64,000 nucleotides of DNA from Candidatus Blochmanniella camponoti (GCF_023585825.1 NZ_CP097751.1:310001-374000); one strand, 5' to 3'; numbered from the stretch's first letter, positions 50,774 through 63,086 are shown. Made by a program: numbers and translations. Notes: generated from the sequence alone by a model not told the origin.

Positions 50774-51403
50774 TTACGTTTTATCTATAAGTAAATTTAG
50801 CAACTCACAAAATTGCTTTATATAAGCGTTAACTGATGATATATCTAACTTCTCGTTTTTTATCATATATTTCCCATTGATAAATATTGATGGTACTCCT
50901 CTCAAACGAAAATTTATTGCTGCTTGTTCCTGATCTAAAATTAAAGATTTCACTAATACGCTATCCCAAGCAATATCAAATTCTTCTGCATTGACACCAG
51001 ATTTAATGAATATTTCACGAATATCTTCCACAGTGTGAATAGATTGTTGTTTTTGTATCGCTGTAAATAATATAGGGCTGATTCTATTTTCTATTCTTAA
51101 TGCTATTGCTACAGCCCAAGCATGTGTCAATTGTTTTCCTAAATTACCTAGAAAATTCACATGATATTTATAAAAATTTACATTTTTAGGCAATGTTTGT
51201 TCTATATTATTAGAAATATGATAAATTTCTTCGAATTGATAGCAATGTGGACAGTAAAAAGAAAAAAATTCCAATAATTGAGGTGCATTGTGAATCGGTT
51301 TATTTAGTCGAATGTATTGCCTGCCTTCTGTAATTGAAGATGAAATACTTTTACATGAAAATATCAAATGAATTACTATCCAAATAAGATGCAATTTTTT
51401 CAT
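50774..51403 (-). CDS. dsbA: Periplasmic disulfide oxidase DsbA
   Basis: Introduces disulfides into exported proteins. The start at 51403 has a GGAGG site just upstream; an ATG 7 codons earlier is rejected. 209 residues against 208. Residues 1 to about 22 form a signal peptide (KKLHLIWIVIHLIFS). The thioredoxin fold has CPHC in FFSFYCPHCYQFEE and the cis-proline in LRGVPSIFINGKY. KYHVNFLG and HAWAVAIAL also match. dsbB is not in this window. Near polA, as in E. coli. Confidence 0.97.
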   Translation of the reverse strand: MKKLHLIWIVIHLIFSCKSISSSITEGRQYIRLNKPIHNAPQLLEFFSFYCPHCYQFEEIYHISNNIEQTLPKNVNFYKYHVNFLGNLGKQLTHAWAVAIALRIENRISPILFTAIQKQQSIHTVEDIREIFIKSGVNAEEFDIAWDSVLVKSLILDQEQAAINFRLRGVPSIFINGKYMIKNEKLDISSVNAYIKQFCELLNLLIDKT

Positions 51404-52028
51404 ACCCCCTCCTAATAAGTACATAAATATTTCATATAAAAATATAAATATTGTACTATTATTTAGAATACTATTCTAAATTAGTTAATATTAAAATTAA
51501 TTTAATTATTGATGTGTATTTTATTTATAATATATTACATTGTGTAATATGTATTTGAGCTTGTGTGATTGTTATAAGTTAATAGAGTGTATGATTGTTG
51601 TATCAAGTAGATATAGATAATAATCAAATAAAAAATATTTTTATCTGTTTAAGTATAATTGTTAGTCATAAAATATTTTTATAGGTAGCATATAGTATTA
51701 TTAAATACTGCTTATTTTGTATAAAAATTTACATTAAAACTATTTAATGTATATATAAAATGTAGATATTTTCATGATTATAATATATCACTACAGACGT
51801 GTTTCTAACGTTATACTTAGAACGTTTATGTCATGATTATATGTTGTTATTAACAGAGATCTTATATAAATTTATTTTTTAATATAGAAATAATGTATGT
51901 GATGATTTATTTATAATAAATTGCAGTATATCTCTTTGTTTTTATTATAAAAAATCCATCATATTACTTGTGTTTAATTTTGCGCATCTTACTTAATTGT
52001 ATTATTTTTTATTGTAATAATATTATGT
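51404..52028. other. Spacer between dsbA and ubiD
   Basis: 625 bases, AT-rich, no coding frame and no strong hairpin. Genes such as yihF, srkA and fre that lie in this part of the E. coli map are absent. Confidence 0.5.
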
Positions 52029-53492
52029 CTATATGTCTAATTTGTCCCAAATACTATCAATATAATGTCGTACCGTGTCGCGCATTTTAATTGGAATACC
52101 CCATTCTCTTTCAGTTTCCCCGGGCCATTTATTTGTTGCATCCATACCTATTTTGGAGCCTAAACCAGAAATAGGACTAGAGAAATCAAGATAATCAATT
52201 GGGGTGTTTTTTACTATTATGGTATCTCGATCAGGGTCCATACGTGTAGTTATCGCCCATACTACATCATTCCAATCCCGAGCATTAATATCATCGTCAC
52301 ATACGATAATAAATTTAGTATACATAAATTGTTTTAAAAAAGACCATATCCCAAAAATTATACGTTTAGCGTGTCCAATATATTGTTTTTTTATAGTTAC
52401 AATAGCTAATCTATATGAGCAACCTTCAGGAGGTAAATAAAAATCTGTAATTTCTGGGAATTGCTTTTGTATGATAGGAATGAACATTTCATTCATTGCC
52501 ATTCCAAGAATCGCAGGCTCATCTAGTGGACGACCAGTATACGTGGAATGATAAATTGGATTATTCCGTTGGGTAATATGGGTAATAGTGCATACTGGAA
52601 ATTTAGCAGTAGTATTGTAATATCCTGTATGGTCTCCAAAGGGGCCTTCTATTGCTGTTTCATCTCGTTCTAAATATCCTTCCAATACAATTTCAGAATT
52701 AGCTGGAACATCTAAGTCGCATGAAATACATTTAATTACTTCAGTTCTACAACCTCTTAGTAAACCAGAAAAAGCATATTCTGATAGTGTATCAGGAATA
52801 GGAACTACTGCTCCTATTAAAGTAGCTGGATCAGCGCCTAACGCTACAGTAATTGGAAATCTTCTCTCTGAAGTATTTTTATGCCATTCTTGAAAATCTA
52901 ATGCACCGCCACGATGAGATAACCATCTCATAATGATTTTGTTTTTAGATAGTACTTGTTGACGATAAATTCCAAGATTTTGTCGTTTACTTTTTAGACC
53001 ACGCGTTATCGTGATACCCCAAGTAATTATAGGAGATACGTCTTGAGGCCAGCAACGCATTATTGGCATATGTGTGATATCTACATCTTGATTACACCAA
53101 ACATTTTCTTGGCACGGAGCTGTACTGACACGTTTAATCGGCATATGTAGAATATGACGAAAATGAGGTATTTTAGAAAAAAAATCATGTACTCCTGTCG
53201 GTAATTCAGGTTCTCTTAAAAATGCAAGTAACTTTCCAACATCACGCAAAGACAAAATGTTTTCTTTTCCCATGCCTAAAGCTATTCTATTAGGGGTACC
53301 AAATAAATTACAAAGAACCGGTATTGTATATCCTGTAGGATTTTCAAAAAAAAGCGCTGGACCTCCAGATTTAATAGTGCGGTCAGCAATTTCTGTTATT
53401 TCCAAATCAGGATTAATAGGAAATTTAATTCTTTTTAAGTCTCCCCTATGTTCTAAGATTTTTATAAAATCACGTAAATCTTTATATTTCAT
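52029..53492 (-). CDS. ubiD: 3-octaprenyl-4-hydroxybenzoate decarboxylase UbiD
   Basis: Prenylated-FMN decarboxylase of ubiquinone synthesis. 487 residues against 497. Conserved parts are [76 protein letters not shown], the catalytic glutamate region [39 protein letters not shown] and [10 protein letters not shown]. It requires the prenyl-FMN supplier UbiX, not seen here. fre and rfaH, its E. coli neighbours, are missing. Confidence 0.98.
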   Translation of the reverse strand: MKYKDLRDFIKILEHRGDLKRIKFPINPDLEITEIADRTIKSGGPALFFENPTGYTIPVLCNLFGTPNRIALGMGKENILSLRDVGKLLAFLREPELPTGVHDFFSKIPHFRHILHMPIKRVSTAPCQENVWCNQDVDITHMPIMRCWPQDVSPIITWGITITRGLKSKRQNLGIYRQQVLSKNKIIMRWLSHRGGALDFQEWHKNTSERRFPITVALGADPATLIGAVVPIPDTLSEYAFSGLLRGCRTEVIKCISCDLDVPANSEIVLEGYLERDETAIEGPFGDHTGYYNTTAKFPVCTITHITQRNNPIYHSTYTGRPLDEPAILGMAMNEMFIPIIQKQFPEITDFYLPPEGCSYRLAIVTIKKQYIGHAKRIIFGIWSFLKQFMYTKFIIVCDDDINARDWNDVVWAITTRMDPDRDTIIVKNTPIDYLDFSSPISGLGSKIGMDATNKWPGETEREWGIPIKMRDTVRHYIDSIWDKLDI

Positions 53493-53701
53493 AGGCTGTT
53501 AATAATCATTAAATGTTGTTATGATTCATAATAATATTACAAAATATCGTATAATTGTCATTAAGTATAGTTTTAAAGTTATGATTGAATTAATCAACAT
53601 TATTATATTTCAGAATTCATTTAATATAGGATGTTTCGTTGAATTGTTCAAATAAACTTGTATTAGAAAATAAAATTCAATTGGACAGTAATAGCATATT
53701 C

Positions 53702-55342
53702 TTATTGTATGATACGTTTCCAACCTATTGTCCAAATAAAGATTCCAATTACAAATAAAAAAATAGAAAAAATTTTTAAATATTTATCCTGTATGTATAA
53801 GAAAATACTGCTGGTAACTAATGTTGCACCAACACCGAATAAAAATAACGCTTGACCGTGATTAGTTCGCTGAGTTCTTAACTCTCTTATTAATATTTCT
53901 ATTTTTTTTTGTAACATACAAGAACGTTTAAATTCATTAGATAATAAAGTAGGTAATTCTGGTATTTTATCTATCCAATAGGGTATCTTGTCTTTTAAAG
54001 TACATATTGTTGTTGAAAATTTTAATTGATCCCGCATCCATCCTTCTAAAAAAGGTTGAGCAGATTTCCAAAGATTTAGATTTGGATATAATTGTCTAAC
54101 TATTCCTTCGACGTACAATAAAGTTTTTTGTAGTAAAATTAATTGGGGTTGTATTTCCATATTAAAATATCGTGCAGTATTAAATAAATGTAACAATATT
54201 TTACTGAAAGGAATTTTTTCTAACGGTTGTTCAAAAATTGGTTCAAATACTGTTCTCATAGCGCATTCAAAATCTTCAATGTTAGTATCAAAGGGTATCC
54301 AACCTGAATCAAGATGCAATTCAGCTATTTTACGATAATCATGATTGAAAAATGCTATGAAATTTGCTGCTAAATAGTATTTATCTTTTTTATTTAAAGA
54401 TCCGACAATACCGCAATCAACACTAATATATTTTGGATTTCCTGGGTGTTTATAACTAATAAAAATGTTACCAGGATGCATATCTCCGTGAAAAAAACTA
54501 TCTCGAAATACTTGAGTAAAAAATATTTCTATTCCGCGTTCTGCTAATAATTTCATATTAGTTTTTTGTTTTTTGAGCGCAACTAAATCATATACCGGTA
54601 TACCATAGATACGCTCCATAACCATAACGTTTTCGCTACAAAAATCTACATATACTTTAGGTATGTATAATATTTGACTTTTTTTAAAATTTCTTCTCAA
54701 TTGAATAGTATTCGCTGTTTCTTTTAGCAAATTAAGCTCATTAAAAAGAGTTTTTTCATATTCTGAAACAACTTCTGAAAACTTAAATTTCCGTCCTTCT
54801 GGTAAAAATTTACAAATCCATTTGGCTAATCTATACATTAAACATATATCTATTTTAATAATAGGTAAAAGACCGGGTCGAATAATTTTAATTACTATAT
54901 CTTTATTGTTTTTTTTTAATCTGGCAGAATGTACCTGCGAAATAGATGCAGATGCCAATGGTATTTCTTGAAAATCTTTAAACCATGTTTCCAATGAATT
55001 CCCAATAGCTCGTTCTATACACATTTTAGCAACAATTCCATCGAAAGGTGCCACACGATCTTGTAGTATTGATAATTGATCTGCAACAGAATCTGGAAAG
55101 ATATCGCGTCGAGTGGAAAGCATTTGCCCAAATTTAATCCATATTGGACCTAACTCCTGTAATGCTAAACGAAATCGTTCTCCTAAAGTTAGTTGAGAAT
55201 GCTTATTTAAAACGTGTAAAATAAATCTACTACCTATTCTTAATGGAAAAATTAGTCGATGAGTAGGAACAAAATCACTTAGTCCGTAATTTAAGATTGT
55301 TTTAATTATAGAATACAATCGACATAACTCATCAACCAGCAT
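53702..55342 (-). CDS. ubiB: Ubiquinone biosynthesis atypical kinase UbiB
   Basis: ABC1/ADCK-type ATPase aiding ubiquinone synthesis at the membrane. An ATG at 55342 with AGGA upstream gives 546 residues, exactly the E. coli length; a TTG 12 codons upstream is rejected. Motifs are the KxGQ signature in [16 protein letters not shown], the Ala-rich loop [18 protein letters not shown], the DFG-like VDCGIVGSL and [12 protein letters not shown]. Two membrane helices end the protein ([18 protein letters not shown] and [17 protein letters not shown]). The tat genes downstream in E. coli are missing. Confidence 0.97.
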   Translation of the reverse strand: MLVDELCRLYSIIKTILNYGLSDFVPTHRLIFPLRIGSRFILHVLNKHSQLTLGERFRLALQELGPIWIKFGQMLSTRRDIFPDSVADQLSILQDRVAPFDGIVAKMCIERAIGNSLETWFKDFQEIPLASASISQVHSARLKKNNKDIVIKIIRPGLLPIIKIDICLMYRLAKWICKFLPEGRKFKFSEVVSEYEKTLFNELNLLKETANTIQLRRNFKKSQILYIPKVYVDFCSENVMVMERIYGIPVYDLVALKKQKTNMKLLAERGIEIFFTQVFRDSFFHGDMHPGNIFISYKHPGNPKYISVDCGIVGSLNKKDKYYLAANFIAFFNHDYRKIAELHLDSGWIPFDTNIEDFECAMRTVFEPIFEQPLEKIPFSKILLHLFNTARYFNMEIQPQLILLQKTLLYVEGIVRQLYPNLNLWKSAQPFLEGWMRDQLKFSTTICTLKDKIPYWIDKIPELPTLLSNEFKRSCMLQKKIEILIRELRTQRTNHGQALFLFGVGATLVTSSIFLYIQDKYLKIFSIFLFVIGIFIWTIGWKRIIQ

Positions 55343-55930
55343 CAGATTTCCTATAATTTGTTTAAAATGATTAAGCAATTATTCAGTTTTATATTTAAAT
55401 AATCCATCTTTATAAAGATTACTTTTAGTTCATTAGACTTATACCGTGTTCTTACATATCAAGTGTAGTTATATGTAAACATTTTTAATTAAAATGCACT
55501 TTTTCTAATAAAAATCTATAAGTATTAAATGAAATTTCATCCGTTTGATAAAATATAAGTTTGACTGTAAGTATAATAAATACTAATAATATTAAAACTA
55601 GATACGAGCTTACACTATTTAATTAAATTTTAAGTTAATTAAACATCCTCTCTAATCTTAATATGAATATATTCATCTACTGTATTAGAGGTTGTTCATT
55701 CACATGATAATACAGTATTACTGTATATTCTATTTTCATCTAATTTATTTTTTTACAAATATAAAAATAAATAATTGTTTCTTACTAAGATATAAAATAG
55801 TTGGATATCATAGTTTTGTGCGCTCGAAATAAAATACCTTTACAGAATTTGATAAATATTCACGTTCTTGACAATCTTAACAAGACAATGACACTGTCGA
55901 TGTTAATAATTCACTGAATATCAATATTTT
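55343..55930. other. Spacer between ubiE and ubiB, site of lost ubiJ
   Basis: 588 bases where E. coli has ubiJ; no SCP2-like remnant is recognisable. Around 55650-55730 several short complementary segments overlap: CTCTAAT (55650-55656) with ATTAGAG (55684-55690), TACTGTATTA (55678-55687) with TAATACAGTA (55708-55717), and ATACAG with CTGTAT just after. These pairings exclude one another. Confidence 0.45.
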
Positions 55931-56689
55931 TTAACATTTATAAGCGCAATGCAATACAGCAATCCCAAAAGTCATATTGAAATATTCAACATTGTTGAAT
56001 CCTGTTCGTATTATCATGTTTTTTAAAGTTTCTTGATCTGGATGCATACGAATAGATTCTACAAGATAACGATAACTATTAATATCTTGAGTTATACATT
56101 CACCTATTTTAGGTAAAATATAAAATGAATATAAATCATATATTTTATGCAATACTTTAAAAGTAGGCACCCCGAAATCCAAAATTAATAATTTTCCTCT
56201 AGGTTTTAATACTCTATGTATTGAAAATAATGCTTGTTCTTTATTTGTAAAATTGCGTAATCCAAAAGAAACAGCAACGCAATCAAAAGTATTTTCAGAA
56301 AAAGGTAAAGCTTCAGCGTCAGCTTGTATATATATTACATTATTTAATATACCTAAATTGCGTAATTTTTTTTGTCCTATATGTAGCATGGAATCATTGA
56401 TATCTGCTAGTACTACAATCCCTGTATTACCTACTAACCGGGAAAATTGAATACTTAAATCTCCAGTACCTCCGGCTAAATCCAGTACAGTACATCCGGC
56501 GTATACTTCGCTGCGATAAATCATAAATCGTTTCCACATTCTATGTATCCCAAATGACATTAAATCATTCATTAAATCATACTGTGATGCTACAGTATGG
56601 AATATATTAGACACTAATGATGTTTTCTTATCTTTGTAAACATTTTGAAAACCAAAGTGAGTCATTTCTTTTTCAGATTTATTTTTCAT
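55931..56689 (-). CDS. ubiE: Ubiquinone/menaquinone methyltransferase UbiE
   Basis: SAM-dependent C-methylation in quinone synthesis. The start at 56689 ([14 protein letters not shown]) gives 252 residues against 251 in E. coli. Other ATGs up to 15 codons upstream are possible and no ribosome-binding site decides. Motifs are [23 protein letters not shown] loop [43 protein letters not shown] and [12 protein letters not shown]. Same direction as rmuC upstream and ubiB downstream. Confidence 0.97.
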   Translation of the reverse strand: MKNKSEKEMTHFGFQNVYKDKKTSLVSNIFHTVASQYDLMNDLMSFGIHRMWKRFMIYRSEVYAGCTVLDLAGGTGDLSIQFSRLVGNTGIVVLADINDSMLHIGQKKLRNLGILNNVIYIQADAEALPFSENTFDCVAVSFGLRNFTNKEQALFSIHRVLKPRGKLLILDFGVPTFKVLHKIYDLYSFYILPKIGECITQDINSYRYLVESIRMHPDQETLKNMIIRTGFNNVEYFNMTFGIAVLHCAYKC

Positions 56690-56796
56690 ATTCATCATTA
56701 TCGAAACATTTATCATTAAATTTCTACTTATCAAAAAACTAATTTTCCTAAAAAAGCACTATGATTGTATCAAGTCACATACTTTAATGTACCAAA

Positions 56797-58338
56797 TCAA
56801 GAATTTGATAAAGATTTATGACATATATTTTCAGTGATATTATCTTCAAAATTAGATACATCGGAAGAATTGTTTTTTGTATCACATAAAAATATAGAAT
56901 GCGGTGGAATCACATTAGTAACAATTGGTTGTTTTATTTGCACTCCAAGTGCTCGAAAACTTTCCGCTTGACTTATAATATTACCTTTTCCTTCAGAAAA
57001 TTTATTCTTTGCTGCACTATAAACAACTTCTGCCTTATTCAGATAAAGGCCAATTTTATTCAAGTCATCCATAAACAGCCGTAGTTTGTCATACAATCTT
57101 CCTGCTTTATCAGCAATTTTTTTAGCATGGCAATTTTGATATTCATAACGCCATAAGTTATTAATAGTGCGCAAAGCTATTAACAGTGTTGTAGGGCTAA
57201 TTAACATAATATTACACCGCATAGCATCTGTTAATAATGATGCTTCTTTTTTGATAGCTAACATAAAAGCTGATTCAATAGGGACAAACATTAAAATATA
57301 ATCTAATGTGTTTAATCCAAATAATTTTTGATAATCTTTTTTGCTTAATGATTTTATATGAGCACGCAATGAATGTACGTGGTCAATGACAGCTAACCGT
57401 TGATCTTCTTCGCTATCGCTATTGAAATAACGTTCATAAGCCACCAGAGATACTTTAGAATCAATTATTACATCTTTACCATGGGGTAAATGTATAATTA
57501 CATCAGGTTGCAATCTATTTCCATCAGTTTGTTTTATGCTGACTTGTACATGAAATTCATGACCTTCACGCATACCAGAAGCTTCTAATGCACGAGTTAA
57601 AATTATTTCTCCCCAGCTACCTTGTGTTTTATTGTTTCCTTTTAGTGCTTGTGTTAGATTAATAGTTTCTTGAGTGATTTTTGCATTCAATTGATGTAAA
57701 TTACGAATTTCATATGTCAGGGTATGTCTGGATTGTTCTTCTTTTGAGAAATTGTTTTGGATTTGACTTCTAAATCCTTCTAACTGTTCTTTTAATGGAT
57801 ATAACGTTCTCTCAAGAGTTATTCGATTTTGTTGATCTATCTTATTTCCGTTTTGTTCAAAAATGCGATTTGCCAAATTTTCAAATTGCATAGTTAATCG
57901 GTTTTCACTATTGATGAACAACTTATGTTTTTCTTCTGTTGCTAATTTATATTCTTCTAAACGAATATTTAATTCTTGTATTTTTAATTCTTGAGAATGA
58001 TTTAAATTTAATTGCACATGTAATTCATTATTTAGTTTTTCACATTTTTGATGATAATGATTTAATAATTTTAAACGCTCTTCAGCAGTGGATAATTTAC
58101 CATGTAGTTCATAGATCACTTGTGATTTTTTTTGCAATTTCTGTTCAATATTATAACGTAAGGCAGACTCATTTTTTAAATTTTGTGTAGTTACACATAA
58201 AGCATTCTCATGAGATGCATAAGCATTATTATATTTTTTAATATATCGTTTTCTTATAATCTTAAAAAATATTCCAGATATTAAGAAACCTGCAAATATG
58301 CTAATTATGTTATACAAATAAAATAAGGTAATTGGCAT
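56797..58338 (-). CDS. rmuC: RmuC-family DNA recombination protein
   Basis: 513 residues against 475. One N-terminal membrane helix (about 3-25), a long coiled coil rich in Glu, Leu and Gln to about residue 200, then the conserved RmuC nuclease-like domain: NKTQGSWGEIILTRALEASG, QPDVIIHLPHGKDVIIDSKV with a PD-(D/E)xK pattern, VSLVAYERYFN, DYILMFVPIESAF and SPTTLLIALRTINNLWRYE. The ATG at 58338 is preferred because the membrane helix then aligns with E. coli; an ATG 9 codons earlier is possible. The role (limiting inverted-repeat recombination in E. coli) is not well understood. Confidence 0.95.
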   Translation of the reverse strand: MPITLFYLYNIISIFAGFLISGIFFKIIRKRYIKKYNNAYASHENALCVTTQNLKNESALRYNIEQKLQKKSQVIYELHGKLSTAEERLKLLNHYHQKCEKLNNELHVQLNLNHSQELKIQELNIRLEEYKLATEEKHKLFINSENRLTMQFENLANRIFEQNGNKIDQQNRITLERTLYPLKEQLEGFRSQIQNNFSKEEQSRHTLTYEIRNLHQLNAKITQETINLTQALKGNNKTQGSWGEIILTRALEASGMREGHEFHVQVSIKQTDGNRLQPDVIIHLPHGKDVIIDSKVSLVAYERYFNSDSEEDQRLAVIDHVHSLRAHIKSLSKKDYQKLFGLNTLDYILMFVPIESAFMLAIKKEASLLTDAMRCNIMLISPTTLLIALRTINNLWRYEYQNCHAKKIADKAGRLYDKLRLFMDDLNKIGLYLNKAEVVYSAAKNKFSEGKGNIISQAESFRALGVQIKQPIVTNVIPPHSIFLCDTKNNSSDVSNFEDNITENICHKSLSNS

Positions 58339-58607
58339 ATATTCTCTGCCATACAATATCTTCATAAATAATCTTTATAATAATTACTTATTATTAATCA
58401 TTATATACAATGTATCAATAGTTTAGGAATACAAATAGACGTAGACTTTGTATCATGTTGTGGATAACATGTTACTTAGACAATACAACATACTAAATTC
58501 CATTCTAGATTTTTTATTTAAAAAAAATAATATGTTATTTTAAAATTTTTTGTCAGTGACTGAATATATTAAAATGAATAGAAATATTTAAAGAATAATA
58601 ATCAATA

Positions 58608-59402
58608 TTATTCCGCATAAGGGTATAAAGTATTGCTTTTATTCAGAAGAATAAAAGCGCCTTCTATTGCAACTTTTATTGCCATATATTCAGTATGATG
58701 TATTAAAGTAACGTTTGGAATTTCTTTTTGTGTGCGATTTACAACAACACCTGTAACAACTCCTGCTCGTAATCCTTGAGTTAAACACATAGTTAGTAGT
58801 GTTGCAGATTCCATTTCATAACTCATAACTCCCAGTTTTTTCCATTCTTCCATGGAGCCACGCAATTTTTGAATAACTCGCCCAGAATATGTATCCTGTC
58901 TTTCTTGTCCAGGATAAAATGTATCTGAAGATACGGTTACACCAAAATGTGATTTAATGCCAATGTTCTTAGCTGCTTGAATTAAAGCCATAGTACATGA
59001 CAAATCTGCTACCGCTGGAAATTCTAATGGAGCAAAGTGTTGACTTGCTCCATCACAGCGAACAGCAGCAGTGACAATCAACACATCGCCTGTTTTTATA
59101 TATTTTTGGATAGCTCCTGCGGTGCCTACACGTAAGAATGTACGTATGCCTAATTGAGATAATTCTTCTACCACAATAGAAGTAGATGGACCGCCTATAC
59201 CGGTAGAACAAACAATTATTGTCTCTTCATTGATTTTTGCGGACCAAGTTGTAAATTCTCGATTACTAAAAATGTATTCTGCCCCATCCATCAGAGAAGC
59301 TATTTTTTTAACTCTATTAGGATCTCCTGGAAGAATAGCTAAAGTTGCTCCTTGAAGGTCCCCGATCTTTAAACCTAAATGAAATGCATGAGTTATAGTC
59401 AT
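58608..59402 (-). CDS. udp: Uridine phosphorylase
   Basis: Reversible phosphorolysis of uridine to uracil and ribose 1-phosphate, a salvage step. 264 residues against 253, with a short extra C-terminus. Signatures are [87 protein letters not shown] and [14 protein letters not shown]. Gene order metE-udp-rmuC-ubiE follows E. coli. Confidence 0.97.
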   Translation of the reverse strand: MTITHAFHLGLKIGDLQGATLAILPGDPNRVKKIASLMDGAEYIFSNREFTTWSAKINEETIIVCSTGIGGPSTSIVVEELSQLGIRTFLRVGTAGAIQKYIKTGDVLIVTAAVRCDGASQHFAPLEFPAVADLSCTMALIQAAKNIGIKSHFGVTVSSDTFYPGQERQDTYSGRVIQKLRGSMEEWKKLGVMSYEMESATLLTMCLTQGLRAGVVTGVVVNRTQKEIPNVTLIHHTEYMAIKVAIEGAFILLNKSNTLYPYAE

Positions 59403-59637
59403 AATAAAACTATCACATGTTTTTAAAAGTTATTGAGAATGTTTAAAATTAGTGGGAAACTTTTCTAAAGTCTTTATTATATGAATATAAATAAAAAATA
59501 TCAATTTTAACTGATTCAATGATCGTTCCTTAAATAGATAATTTCATAATCAACCCATGATATCACCAATAAATCTGGTAATTCTATCTTGATATTGATT
59601 GTATAGCAATCAATTAATAAAAATTATTAGCCGTAAT

Positions 59638-61932
59638 TTACGATGAATAAAATTGTTTACGCAATAATTTAGCTGCAGATACCATATTATTCAATGAATG
59701 TTTAATTTCAGGCCATGATCTTGTTTTTAATCCACAATCAGGATTAATCCATAAACGTTGTTTTGGGATATATTTTAACAATTGATTAATTCTGCTGATA
59801 AGATCATTTTGGGTTGGTTCATTTGGAGAATGAATATCGTATATTCCTGGGCCAATTTCATTTAAATCCTTTATTACATGTCGTATAGATTCTAATATTT
59901 TTTCATCTGACCTAGCTGCTTCTATACTGATAACATCCGCATCTAATGCTAGAATAGCATAAATGATATCACTAAATTCAGAATAACACATATGAGTATG
60001 AATCTGAGTATCATCTTTCACTGATGATACAGTGATCCTAAAGACATTAATTGCCCATTCTAAATATTGTTTTTGATCAGAACATTTTAAAGGCAATCCT
60101 TCTCGCAAAGCTGGCTCATCAATTTGTATGATTCCAATGCCAGATTTTTCCAAGTCTATTACTTCATCACGTATCGACAATGCTAATTGCAATGCTATTG
60201 TTTTTCGTTGTATATCCTCGCGTGGGAACGACCAAGACATTATGGTGACAGGTCCAGTTAATATACCTTTTATCGGTTTATTAGTTAATGACTGAGCATA
60301 ACTTATCCATTCTATAGTAATGGGTTTTGAACGACTAATATCCCCGATAATTACTGGAGGTTTTACACAACGTGAACCATAACTTTGTACCCACCCATTT
60401 TGGGTAAATATAAATCCATTTAAATTCTCTCCAAAATATTCTACCATGTCATTTCTTTCTGGTTCTCCATGCACTAAAATATCTAAATCTAATTTTTCTT
60501 GTTCCATAATAACTTTTTTAATGTAACTCTTAATACCAAGATGATAATCTTCTTTGTTGATTTGGTTATTTTTGAAGCGCGAACGAAGTTTACGAATTTC
60601 TTCAGTTTGAGGAAATGAACCGATAGTAGTTGTTGGAAATAATGGTAAATTCAGTTTCTTATGCTGTAATGTAACTCTTTTTGTGTACGGAGAAGATCTA
60701 GAATAGGCAATTTCATTGATATGTTCGAGACGTTTCTTAACTTGTATATTATGAATTGTACTAGAATACGATCGTAAGTTATTAGAAACATAATATTCAC
60801 TAAGTGTATCTTCATATGTCGCGCCACTTGTATTTTTAGCATTCAACGCAGCGCATAACATTTTTATTTCGTAACATTTTTGCAGCGCAAAAGCAAACCA
60901 TTCTTTAATGTGTTTATCTAATTTTATCTCCGTATTTAGATCAATAGGACTGTGTAATAAGGAACAAGAAGAACCTATCCATAGTCTGCGCTCGTCTACT
61001 AAAGGGTATAGTTTTTTAAACCAATCATGTAAATTAGTTTTCCATACATTACGTCCGTTAACTACTCCTGCCGATAATATCCAATGTTTTGGTAGTCGTG
61101 CATGCAGCAAAGGTATATTATCAGGATTGGAAACCAGATCCACATGTAGACCATCTATTTTTAATTGCGTAATAATATCCAATTGATGATATATGCTGTC
61201 GAAGTAAGTAGTTAATAGTAATTTAACTTTTCCATGAAGTTGTTCATACGCGCTTAAATATGCATTTAGCCATTGCAATGGTAGCTCCAAAACTAGTATA
61301 GGCTCATCAATTTGTATCCAATCAATATTTTTTGATAATAAAATATCTAATATTTCTTGATATACCGATAATAAATTAGGTAATAATGACAAACGATCAA
61401 ATTTTTTTCCTTTTACTTTTCCTAACCAAAGATAACTAATTGGACCAAGTAGTATTGGTTTTACTGTATATTTTAGAGACAAAGCTTCATCTATTTCGTC
61501 AAATAATTGAGTCCAATTTAGCTTAAATTCCTGAGTGGGAACAAATTCGGGTACTATATAGTGATAATTTGTATTAAACCATTTTTTCATTTCCGAAGGT
61601 GGTATCAGTTTTTTGTTTAAAGAATACCCTCGGCTTATTCTAAACAATGTATTTAAATTAATATTTTCTTGACCAATACGATGCCTATCTGGAATATTAT
61701 TGAGCATCAAGCTAGTAGTTAAAACATGATCATACCACGCGAAATCACCTACTGTGGTCCAGTCGATACCGGAATCTTTCTGTTGTTTCCAATGACGTAT
61801 GCGCAATGTACGACCTATTTCTAATAATTTATCTTCTTTGATTTTTCCATCCCAATAATATTCTAGGGCATACTTTAGTTCTCTATGTAATCCAATACGA
61901 GGAAATCCTAATATATGACCGACAATTGTCAT
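59638..61932 (-). CDS. metE: Cobalamin-independent methionine synthase
   Basis: Transfers methyl from 5-methyl-THF polyglutamate to homocysteine. 764 residues against 753, both barrels present. N-terminal ILGFPRIGLHRELKYALE, interdomain FPTTTIGSFPQTEEIRKLR, and zinc ligands in IHTHMCYSEF (His, Cys), ISIEAARSDE (Glu) and NPDCGLKTRSW (Cys). It uses the product of MetF (18.5 kb) and needs no vitamin B12. The activator gene metR, divergent from metE in E. coli, is missing. Confidence 0.98.
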   Translation of the reverse strand: MTIVGHILGFPRIGLHRELKYALEYYWDGKIKEDKLLEIGRTLRIRHWKQQKDSGIDWTTVGDFAWYDHVLTTSLMLNNIPDRHRIGQENINLNTLFRISRGYSLNKKLIPPSEMKKWFNTNYHYIVPEFVPTQEFKLNWTQLFDEIDEALSLKYTVKPILLGPISYLWLGKVKGKKFDRLSLLPNLLSVYQEILDILLSKNIDWIQIDEPILVLELPLQWLNAYLSAYEQLHGKVKLLLTTYFDSIYHQLDIITQLKIDGLHVDLVSNPDNIPLLHARLPKHWILSAGVVNGRNVWKTNLHDWFKKLYPLVDERRLWIGSSCSLLHSPIDLNTEIKLDKHIKEWFAFALQKCYEIKMLCAALNAKNTSGATYEDTLSEYYVSNNLRSYSSTIHNIQVKKRLEHINEIAYSRSSPYTKRVTLQHKKLNLPLFPTTTIGSFPQTEEIRKLRSRFKNNQINKEDYHLGIKSYIKKVIMEQEKLDLDILVHGEPERNDMVEYFGENLNGFIFTQNGWVQSYGSRCVKPPVIIGDISRSKPITIEWISYAQSLTNKPIKGILTGPVTIMSWSFPREDIQRKTIALQLALSIRDEVIDLEKSGIGIIQIDEPALREGLPLKCSDQKQYLEWAINVFRITVSSVKDDTQIHTHMCYSEFSDIIYAILALDADVISIEAARSDEKILESIRHVIKDLNEIGPGIYDIHSPNEPTQNDLISRINQLLKYIPKQRLWINPDCGLKTRSWPEIKHSLNNMVSAAKLLRKQFYSS

Positions 61933-62237
61933 AATTTACTCCATGAGCTATTTTCATTATATGAAGTACTAATAAAAATTTATAGTAAAAACATTTAAAA
62001 AAAGTGTTATGGCGCCAACAGGCAATCTGGTTATTGCAAAATAACTTTACACTAATGCTATAACTATATAACTTTTTTCAAAATTAAAAATGTGTAACAT
62101 CAAAAAATCATTAATAAACGTGAATTATATCAAATTGATATACTACAATCAAACAATTAAAAATTAATAAGTATATATGCATTTTAACAATTTTTATATT
62201 ATTCGGTTCCACCAATGAAATTCAAAAAAATTTTTAA
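61933..62237. other. Spacer between rpoH and metE
   Basis: 305 bases. E. coli has metR beside metE; no LysR fragment is visible. A slightly GC-richer patch (GGCGCCAACAGGCAATCTGG at about 62010) has no assigned role. This is a gene-order junction, since rpoH and metE are far apart in E. coli. Confidence 0.45.
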
Positions 62238-63086
62238 TTAATTTTGTATAATTAGTTTCATTTTTTTCATGGCATTTTTTTCTAATTGACGTACTCGTTC
62301 AGCAGACACACCGTATTGATTAGCTAATTCTTGTAATGTACTTTTATTATCTACATTTAACCATCGGGCACGAATAATATGTTGACTGCGTTTATCTAAA
62401 GTCTTTATAGCTGCATTTAATTTATCACTAACTTGATCAATCCATTCCTCTTCTTCATTAGAGGAAACAATTTTGTCTTGTAAATATAAAATAGGTGCTA
62501 TTGATATTCCTCGATTATCTTCATCTGCAGATTGTTCAAAAGTCATATCTTGCGCTGACATTCGGGATTCCATTTCGCGCACGTCTTTGCTAGTCACATT
62601 TAACGCTTTTGCGACTATTTCTATTTCTCCTGCATTAAACCAACCTAAACGTTGTTTAGTTTTACGTAGATTAAAAAATAATTTACGCTGTGCTTTAGTA
62701 GTGGCTATTTTTACAATACGCCAATTTTTTAAAACATATTCATGAATTTCGGATTTAATCCAGTGTACAGCAAATGATACTAAACGAACATCTAATTCTG
62801 GATTAAATCGACGAACAGCTTTCATTAAACCAATATTACCTTCTTGTATTAAATCGGCCTGAGGTAATCCATAACCAGAATAATTACGAGAAACATGAAC
62901 AACAAATCTTAGATGTGATACAATGAGTTTTTTTGCAGCATCTAAATCACCATTATAATATAAGCGTTTAGCTAACGTTTTTTCTTCTTCTGCTGTTAAC
63001 ATAGTATAAGCATTGGCTACTCTTATATAAGCTTCTAAATTCCCTTGAGGAATTAAAGTTACATTTTTTTGTATATATTTAGGCAT
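62238..63086 (-). CDS. rpoH: Heat-shock sigma factor RpoH (sigma-32)
   Basis: Directs transcription of chaperone and protease genes. The start at 63086 ([20 protein letters not shown]) follows AGGAGA; an earlier in-frame ATG is rejected. 282 residues against 284. Regions are [16 protein letters not shown], region 2 [19 protein letters not shown] and [16 protein letters not shown], the RpoH box [31 protein letters not shown], and the region 4 [23 protein letters not shown]. In such reduced genomes it is often one of only two sigma factors. Confidence 0.98.
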   Translation of the reverse strand: MPKYIQKNVTLIPQGNLEAYIRVANAYTMLTAEEEKTLAKRLYYNGDLDAAKKLIVSHLRFVVHVSRNYSGYGLPQADLIQEGNIGLMKAVRRFNPELDVRLVSFAVHWIKSEIHEYVLKNWRIVKIATTKAQRKLFFNLRKTKQRLGWFNAGEIEIVAKALNVTSKDVREMESRMSAQDMTFEQSADEDNRGISIAPILYLQDKIVSSNEEEEWIDQVSDKLNAAIKTLDKRSQHIIRARWLNVDNKSTLQELANQYGVSAERVRQLEKNAMKKMKLIIQN

